Origin: Furfurilactobacillus curtus
GTDB lineage: Bacteria; Bacillota; Bacilli; Lactobacillales; Lactobacillaceae
DNA length: 64,000 nt
Direction of reading: 5' to 3'
Assembly: GCF_045862785.1 (NCBI RefSeq)
Contig: NZ_BQXO01000002.1
Span: 372,001 to 436,000, forward strand
Every line of letters starts with the position of its first letter. Position 1 is the first letter of the stretch. Under the pieces are notes generated by a model. The model saw only the letters and a list, made by a program, of their open reading frames with translations. It did not search any database and was not told the origin of the DNA. Positions 58,819 to 64,000 of this stretch are shown here, piece after piece. A program made the position numbers and the translations under genes.

Positions 58819-59919
58819 TTGGCAGCAACCATTATTGAATTTAAGGATATTGTGAAACGTTACGGAGATACAGAAGTTCTTAAGGGGATTAATTTTGAAA
58901 TTGAACAAGGAAAGTTTTACACCCTTTTAGGCCCTTCTGGCTGTGGAAAAACCACAATTTTGCGAATCATTGCTGGTTTTACTGATGCGACCAGCGGAGA
59001 AGTGGATTTTGACGGGAAACGGATTAATGAGGTTCCTGCCAATAAACGGAAAGTTAATACTGTTTTTCAGGATTATGCTTTGTTCCCACATCTTAACGTC
59101 TTTGATAATGTCGCTTTTCCCCTTAGCTTACGTAAGGTACCCAAAGCTGAAATTAAAACGCGGGTGTTGGATGCACTGAAAATGGTTCAGCTATCCGGGT
59201 ATGAAGATCGAGAGATTAATGAAATTTCTGGTGGGCAACAACAGCGGGTGGCAATTGCCCGGGCTATTGTAAATGAACCAGATGTGTTGTTGCTTGATGA
59301 ACCGTTGTCAGCTTTAGACATGAAATTACGTAAAGAGATGCAGTATGAATTGCGCGCGCTTCAGCAACGCTTAGGGATCACGTTTATTTTTGTGACGCAT
59401 GATCAAGAAGAAGCTTTAGCCATGAGTGATGAAATATTTGTCATGAATGCGGGCCAAATTTTGCAAACGGGCACCCCGGTGGATATCTATGATGAGCCGA
59501 TCAATCACTTCGTAGCCGACTTTATTGGCGAAAGTAACATTGTCCGTGGGCACATGGTTCGCGACTATCGGGTTAGTTTTGCCGATGCCGAGTTTGAATG
59601 TGTCGACGCGGGGATGCGCCCCAACGAACCTGTCGAGGTCGTCATCCGGCCAGAAGATTTGGATATTACGACCGTTGATCAGGGAAAACTCACGATTACC
59701 GTGGCCACACAACTATTCCGCGGGGTCTTTTTTGAAATTACTGGCCAAGATGCCACCGGTAATACTTGGCGGGTGCAGTCAATTCATCAAACAGAGATTG
59801 GCGCTCAAGTTGGCCTGTATTTTGATCCAGAGGATATCCATGTCATGCGCTTTAATGAATCTGAAGCAGACTTTGACGCTCGGCTGGAAACTTATGAAGG
59901 GGAGGAATCTGATCGGTGA
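58819..59919 (+). CDS. potA: spermidine/putrescine ABC transporter ATP-binding protein PotA
   Basis: A 366-residue importer ATPase with Walker A GPSGCGKTT, signature SGGQQQRVAIARA, Walker B LLLDEPLSALD and the C-terminal TOBE domain (from about residue 240). It starts at a TTG, 8 nt after ATGGAGGA; no in-frame ATG or GTG is better placed. First gene of potABCD: the stop overlaps the GTG of potB by 4 nt. The operon imports polyamines, which bind nucleic acid and help stress tolerance. Confidence 0.95.
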   Translation: MAATIIEFKDIVKRYGDTEVLKGINFEIEQGKFYTLLGPSGCGKTTILRIIAGFTDATSGEVDFDGKRINEVPANKRKVNTVFQDYALFPHLNVFDNVAFPLSLRKVPKAEIKTRVLDALKMVQLSGYEDREINEISGGQQQRVAIARAIVNEPDVLLLDEPLSALDMKLRKEMQYELRALQQRLGITFIFVTHDQEEALAMSDEIFVMNAGQILQTGTPVDIYDEPINHFVADFIGESNIVRGHMVRDYRVSFADAEFECVDAGMRPNEPVEVVIRPEDLDITTVDQGKLTITVATQLFRGVFFEITGQDATGNTWRVQSIHQTEIGAQVGLYFDPEDIHVMRFNESEADFDARLETYEGEESDR

Positions 59920-60734
59920 GACAGAACAAAGCCTTTTATTACATTCCCTATGGATTGTGGATTGGTCTGTTTGTCATTGCACCGGTCGTGTTGATTGTTT
60001 ATCAATCCTTTTTTAACATCAGCGGGCACGCGACATTAAGCAATTATGCAGACTATTTTCATTCCGGGGTCTATCTAAAGATGACCTTTAATTCCGTGTG
60101 GTATGCTTTTTTGATTACCGTCATTACATTGGCAATTAGTTACCCGACTGCGTATTTATTGAATCAATTGAAACATAAACAGCTGTGGCTATTGCTCATT
60201 ATTTTGCCAACATGGATTAACTTGTTGCTAAAGACATATGCCTTTATCGGGTTGTTGTCGCGCAGCGGTTCAGTTGATGATTTTTTGACTTTCATTGGGA
60301 TTGGTCCCAAGCAACTCCTATTCACAGATGCAAGCTTCTTATTTGTTGCGACATATATTGAAATTCCATTCATGATTTTGCCGATCTATAACGCCATCGC
60401 TCAGCTCAGTCCCTCATACGTCAATGCGAGTCGTGATCTGGGGGCTAGCGGTTGGCAAACCTTTAGTCGGGTGATCTTTCCGCTCACTTTAGATGGAGTT
60501 AAAGCGGGTGTTCAGTCGGTCTTTATTCCGTCGCTTTCACTTTTCATGATTACTCGACTGATCGGCGGAAATCGCGTGATCACCTTAGGTACTGCAATCG
60601 AACAACATTTCCTCGTGACGCAAAATTGGGGGATGGGTTCGACCATCGGGGTGATTCTGATTGTCGCAATGGTCATCACGATGTTGGTGACGGGTGAACG
60701 GAAACCAAGAGGGAGGTCCCGTCATGCAAAATAA
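59916..60734 (+). CDS. potB: spermidine/putrescine ABC transporter permease PotB
   Basis: A 272-residue protein with six membrane segments. YSLSFFNISGHATLSNY-like N-terminal region, then the EAA-like loop ASRDLGASGWQTFSRVIFPLT that docks on PotA. GTG start overlapping the end of potA, RBS GGGGAGG within potA. It pairs with PotC to form the polyamine channel. The sequence has a second hydrophobic block (LLKTYAFIGLL) typical of PotB. Confidence 0.93.
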   Translation: MRQNKAFYYIPYGLWIGLFVIAPVVLIVYQSFFNISGHATLSNYADYFHSGVYLKMTFNSVWYAFLITVITLAISYPTAYLLNQLKHKQLWLLLIILPTWINLLLKTYAFIGLLSRSGSVDDFLTFIGIGPKQLLFTDASFLFVATYIEIPFMILPIYNAIAQLSPSYVNASRDLGASGWQTFSRVIFPLTLDGVKAGVQSVFIPSLSLFMITRLIGGNRVITLGTAIEQHFLVTQNWGMGSTIGVILIVAMVITMLVTGERKPRGRSRHAK

Positions 60735-61548
60735 ACTGGGGGGTTGGTCCAAACTTTATCTGGTGGTCGTCTTTATCATTTTGTATGCCCCGATTCTATT
60801 TCTGGTGGTCTATTCCTTCAGCCAAGGCAATACGATGAGTAACTATCACGGCTTTACGTTTGCTCATTATCAGACCTTGTTTCATGATCCACGCCTACTA
60901 CAGATTGTCTTAGATACGTTGATTGTGGCCTTATTGTCATCGCTGTGTGCAACTGTTATTGGGACGGCGGGGGCGCTGGGTATTTATGAGACACGGCACC
61001 GTTCAGTTCGACAAGCGGTTTTGTCACTTAATAACATTTTGATGGTCTCACCAGACGTGATCATCGGAGCCAGCTTCTTAATCTTTTTCACTATGCTTGG
61101 CCTCCAATTGGGCTTTTTTTCCGTTTTACTTAGCCACATCGCCTTTTCCATTCCCATTGTTGTCTTGCTGGTTTTGCCGAAGTTAAATGAAATGAATGCG
61201 TCAATGATCGATGCGGCTGCTGATCTGGGTGCCAATAGTTGGCAAACGCTAACGCGCGTCATCTTGCCAGCAATTATGCCAGGGATCTTCTCTGGATTTT
61301 TCATGGCAATCACGTATTCACTTGATGACTTTGCGGTCACCTTTTTCGTCACCGGAAATGGCTTTTCCACGTTATCCGTGGAAATTTATTCGCGGGCTCG
61401 GCAAGGGGTTGATTTAGAAATCAATGCGTTGTCAGCCTTATGGTTCATGGTTTCGTTAGTGCTCATCGCTGGCTATTACTTCTTGGATCGTTATAATCAA
61501 GGTCGCAAAGCTAAGAACCGCCAGGAAGTGGAGGCGGTGATTAAATGA
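60724..61548 (+). CDS. potC: spermidine/putrescine ABC transporter permease PotC
   Basis: A 274-residue six-helix permease. The coupling loop AAADLGANSWQTLTRVILPAIMPG docks on PotA, and YETRHRSVRQAVLSLNNI-like segments fit PotC. The frame opens at 60694, but GGGAGGT before the ATG at 60724 fixes the start, giving an 11-nt overlap with potB. The final TGA overlaps the potD start. Confidence 0.93.
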   Translation: MQNKLGGWSKLYLVVVFIILYAPILFLVVYSFSQGNTMSNYHGFTFAHYQTLFHDPRLLQIVLDTLIVALLSSLCATVIGTAGALGIYETRHRSVRQAVLSLNNILMVSPDVIIGASFLIFFTMLGLQLGFFSVLLSHIAFSIPIVVLLVLPKLNEMNASMIDAAADLGANSWQTLTRVILPAIMPGIFSGFFMAITYSLDDFAVTFFVTGNGFSTLSVEIYSRARQGVDLEINALSALWFMVSLVLIAGYYFLDRYNQGRKAKNRQEVEAVIK

Positions 61549-62624
61549 AACGATTAGTTAGCTTAGTGGTTTTAATTTTGGCGATTAGTCTGGGCTTAGG
61601 TTTAACAGCCCGTCATTTACAGAAGGTCGAAGGTGTTACCGGGGCGGGGAATAATGTCCTCAATTTATACAATTGGGGCGATTACATTGATCCAGCATTG
61701 ATTACCAAATTTGAACGAGAAACAGGCTATCACGTCTCTTATCAAACGTTTGATAGCAATGAATCTATGTTTACGAAAATTAAGCAGGGTGGTACTAGCT
61801 ACGATCTGACGGTGCCTAGCGAGTATATGGTGCAACGAATGAAGGCTGATCATCTGCTTAAACGCCTTGACCCCAAACGAATCAAGGGAATGAATGACGT
61901 GGCACCGCAATTTAAGAACTTAGCGTTCGATCCGCACAATCAATACTCGGTCCCTTATTTCTGGGGTACATTAGGGATCGTCTATAATGATAAGTACGTT
62001 AAGCCCGGCGAAATCACGACCTGGAATGATTTGTGGCGACCGCAATATAAAGATAGTGTCATGCTCGTTGACTCTTCACGAGATATTTTGGGGATGGCAT
62101 TGATTGCACAGGGACATTCCGTCAATACGCATAACCAAGCCGAGCTAAACGCTGCCGAAGCCAAGCTGAATTTATTAACGCCGAACGTCAAAGCAGTGTT
62201 GGATGACGAGATTATGATGTACATGGAACAAAATGAAGCGCCTTTAGCGGTGACTTACTCTGGCAATGCTGCGGAAATGATTAGTAATAATGAGCATCTT
62301 CACTATGTGATTCCATCTGAGGGCACTAACTTATGGATTGATAGCCTAGTGATTCCGAAAACAGCCAAACATTTGAAAGCCGCCTATGCGTTTATCAATT
62401 TCATGAACCGGCCGGAGAATGCGAAGCAGAATGCCTTGTACGTTGGTTATTCAACGGCTAATCAAGCGGCTGAACAATTATTACCAGCTTCCATTCGAAA
62501 TGATCAACAATTTTATCCGAGTGCTCAGGTCTTAAAAAAGACCCAGGTCTATCAAGACCTGGGTGTTCGAGAAACTGGCGTATACAATGACTTGTTTCTT
62601 CAATTTAAGATGTTTAGAAAATAA
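61545..62624 (+). CDS. potD: spermidine/putrescine-binding protein PotD
   Basis: A 359-residue extracellular binding protein. The polyamine-site motif NLYNWGDYIDPALITKFERETGYHV follows a 20-residue hydrophobic N-terminus. There is no lipobox Cys, so it is probably anchored by this segment rather than by lipid. PYFWGTLGIVYNDKYVKP and GSLxxAYAFINFMxxPENA-type regions are as in PotD. It overlaps potC by the ATGA. Near its end a 10-bp perfect hairpin lies inside the coding sequence (62541-62564); on the minus strand it is followed by U6. Confidence 0.94.
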   Translation: MKRLVSLVVLILAISLGLGLTARHLQKVEGVTGAGNNVLNLYNWGDYIDPALITKFERETGYHVSYQTFDSNESMFTKIKQGGTSYDLTVPSEYMVQRMKADHLLKRLDPKRIKGMNDVAPQFKNLAFDPHNQYSVPYFWGTLGIVYNDKYVKPGEITTWNDLWRPQYKDSVMLVDSSRDILGMALIAQGHSVNTHNQAELNAAEAKLNLLTPNVKAVLDDEIMMYMEQNEAPLAVTYSGNAAEMISNNEHLHYVIPSEGTNLWIDSLVIPKTAKHLKAAYAFINFMNRPENAKQNALYVGYSTANQAAEQLLPASIRNDQQFYPSAQVLKKTQVYQDLGVRETGVYNDLFLQFKMFRK

Positions 62625-62670
62625 TCTTTGCTACAATTTTGCCTGAGTCAATTGAGAAAAGGTGGCAGTT

Positions 62671-62719
62671 AAAAAACGATGAACGTCTGATCAGATTTGG
62701 TCAGATGTTCATCGTTTTT
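62671..62719. terminator. bidirectional terminator after potD
   Basis: AAAAACGATGAAC-GTCTGA pairs with TCAGAT-GTTCATCGTTTTT. Serves both potABCD and the converging surface-protein gene. Confidence 0.85.
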
Positions 62720-62724
62720 GGCTA

Positions 62725-64000
62725 TTAAGGATTTGGCACGTTGGCTAAAGTCCAGTAGATGGTAGCGTCATACTGGCCTGGTGTGACCAAACTCGTGGGT
62801 TGAAGGGTTAATGTACTAGGACTCAGATCGGCATCCGCAGTTAGATTTGGCTTACTATTTGATTTGATGAGCGTATTCGTTTGATTATCAACTAATTGGC
62901 CAACCGCTTGTCCGGTGGTGTCAATCATCGTCAGCGTGGCAAGCCCGCCATGACCACCGAAAATTTGACCAGTCTGGGAGTTGGTAAACGGTGACATGGA
63001 AGCTGATAAACGCCAACCGGAACTGGCTGGCCGCGGGTCATAGACAAACAGTGCGTTACGATCATTTCCATCATAATTGCCAGTCTGATTCTTGACGTCG
63101 ACCGTCTTGGAGGCGGTCAGTGTCGTGCCCTTAGCGATGTCACTAATTGACAGCGGCGTTTGATCAGATTTACGAAAAACAAAATTGGGGACGGCATCTA
63201 ACGAAAGGTCTTGACCTTTGATGACTTCCAAAGTTGCTGAATTCGTGGTCGCTTTTTGACTGCCATCAGGAAGTTGAATGTCAGCGTAGTAACGATAGTC
63301 ATTTTGGGCGTAGGTGGTGTTTTTAATGGTCAAGATGCCATTCTTTAATTGATTCGTGCCGGTTCCTGCGGATATATTTGGCTGATTGGTGGCAATCGTA
63401 TCTGTGCCGTCAGGAGTAACCTGATGCCAATCGATGATGGAACTGCCAGTTGGAAAGCCCTTAACCGAAAACGTCGCGGTCTGGCCTTCAGGCACCACGG
63501 TGTCTTGTAAAGCACCGACATACATTTGTTTACTGGCAGAAAGGCCATTGGCTGTTGTGGCGGTGACTTTAACTGGTCCATACTTTTTTGTATCACTATT
63601 GGCGGTCAGTGTACCCACGTTGGCATCAATTGACGCGATACTTGAGTTATCGATAGACCAGGTTACTTTGTCAGTAGCATTACTCGGCGTTAAGATGGCC
63701 TGCATATTGATTGAATTTCCATTTGGCAAGGTATCAGAAGCCGCATCGACACTAATATCAGTGGCACTGACGGCTTGTGGTGAAATCGTGACCTTAGCTG
63801 TTTGTGACCAGAATGTTTTGCTTGATAAAAATCCAGAGTAGTTGAGGGCTGCTTGGTAATAGCGGGTGGTCACTTGGGTTACATGCGTTGAAGTCGTCAA
63901 GGTAGCTGGCAGCAAGTTAGTCTGATTGACCTGGGTCCATTTGTGATTGTCACCATATTCGTACCACGTGATGTTATTCAAAAATAGCGGGTCAAAGAAG
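62725..64000 (-). CDS. WxL-domain surface protein with Ig-like domain (partial, runs off the window)
   Basis: At least 418 residues are inside the window, and the frame stays open past 64000, so the N-terminus and signal peptide are outside. A bacterial Ig-like (Big_2) unit is visible in VTWSIDNSSIASIDANVGTLTANS, then further beta-rich domains. The C-terminal 160 residues form a WxL domain with the first motif in SGWRLSASMSPF and the last YWTLANVPNP. WxL domains attach non-covalently to peptidoglycan in lactobacilli and enterococci, usually with partner WxL and DUF916 proteins encoded nearby. A possible adhesin or enzyme-complex component. Confidence 0.85.
   Translation of the reverse strand, partial: FFDPLFLNNITWYEYGDNHKWTQVNQTNLLPATLTTSTHVTQVTTRYYQAALNYSGFLSSKTFWSQTAKVTISPQAVSATDISVDAASDTLPNGNSINMQAILTPSNATDKVTWSIDNSSIASIDANVGTLTANSDTKKYGPVKVTATTANGLSASKQMYVGALQDTVVPEGQTATFSVKGFPTGSSIIDWHQVTPDGTDTIATNQPNISAGTGTNQLKNGILTIKNTTYAQNDYRYYADIQLPDGSQKATTNSATLEVIKGQDLSLDAVPNFVFRKSDQTPLSISDIAKGTTLTASKTVDVKNQTGNYDGNDRNALFVYDPRPASSGWRLSASMSPFTNSQTGQIFGGHGGLATLTMIDTTGQAVGQLVDNQTNTLIKSNSKPNLTADADLSPSTLTLQPTSLVTPGQYDATIYWTLANVPNP

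Noticed and set aside
1..64000. CRISPR arrays, tRNA or rRNA genes, insertion sequences, prophage
   Set aside because: No regularly spaced direct repeats, no transposase-like or phage-structural ORFs, and no cloverleaf or rRNA sequence seen; the small repeats are described separately.

Overview
The window reads as chromosomal DNA of a low-to-mid GC lactic acid bacterium of the family Lactobacillaceae. The indications are strong AGGAGG-type ribosome binding sites with ATG/GTG/TTG starts, PepX, PepO and a PepI-like peptidase, an Asp23/CsbD stress pair, a WxL surface protein, Spx- and MntH-type genes, and CcpA- and MntR-like sites. I cannot fix the species. I see no rRNA, tRNA, CRISPR array, insertion sequence or prophage. 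Most of it is ordinary housekeeping and niche-adaptation content in short transcription units, with a few regulatory leaders, broken genes and dispersed repeats that deserve attention.

Layout. 1-2.5 kb: asp23 and a CsbD-like gene, a single-gene gap (GAPDH) and a small unknown gene. 2.5-6.2 kb: nnrE, an FAD/NAD(P)-binding protein and a nucleoside hydrolase with a cre-like site over its promoter. 6.5-11.2 kb: tyrosine phosphatase (apparently no canonical start codon), NAD(P)-binding protein, GyrI-like protein, DHA2 exporter and CPBP protease. 11.4-14.4 kb: mntH-usp, an HU-like protein and a tiny frameshifted ORF. 14.4-19.9 kb: acetyltransferase, Cof-type HAD phosphatase, CynX-like MFS, DUF1304, YczE-like and DedA membrane proteins. 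20-25.6 kb: a second DHA2 exporter, the rRNA methyltransferase RlmD, and an iron-export-type ABC pair (fetAB) followed by a tandem repeat. 25.6-31.7 kb: DUF4097 protein, Spx-like regulator, HIT protein, 3-hydroxyisobutyrate-dehydrogenase-like enzyme, baeRF-like protein and a glycosyltransferase.

31.8-34.8 kb holds a three-gene ABC importer of the TrpX type. It sits behind a 300-nt leader with its own promoter, a 15-codon ORF containing Trp, a long hairpin and two successive terminators; I consider this the most interesting element. 35-37.4 kb: paired CrcB fluoride channels, DegV, a DUF2185 protein and a membrane protein broken at a T7 run. 38.3-40.7 kb: an ABC-F ATPase behind a small ORF and terminator, followed by a pentapeptide-repeat protein. 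41-46.3 kb: PsiE, PepO, a small unknown gene, a 57-aa ORF and RecQ. 46.3-56.4 kb: repeat-rich spacer, DUF606 transporter, PepI-like peptidase, DUF805 protein with an orphan substrate-binding lipoprotein, a heavy-metal P-type ATPase and PepX. 56.7-62.6 kb: OppA-type lipoprotein behind a 33-codon ORF plus terminator, then potABCD. The window ends inside a WxL-domain surface protein.

As a set, the genes describe peptide and amino-acid scavenging (PepX, PepO, PepI-like, OppA, TrpX-type importer), polyamine uptake, metal and fluoride homeostasis (MntH, FetAB, P-type ATPase, CrcB pair) and export or target protection against toxic compounds (DHA2 pumps, ABC-F, pentapeptide protein). Two families of roughly 60-120 bp intergenic repeats recur across the window.
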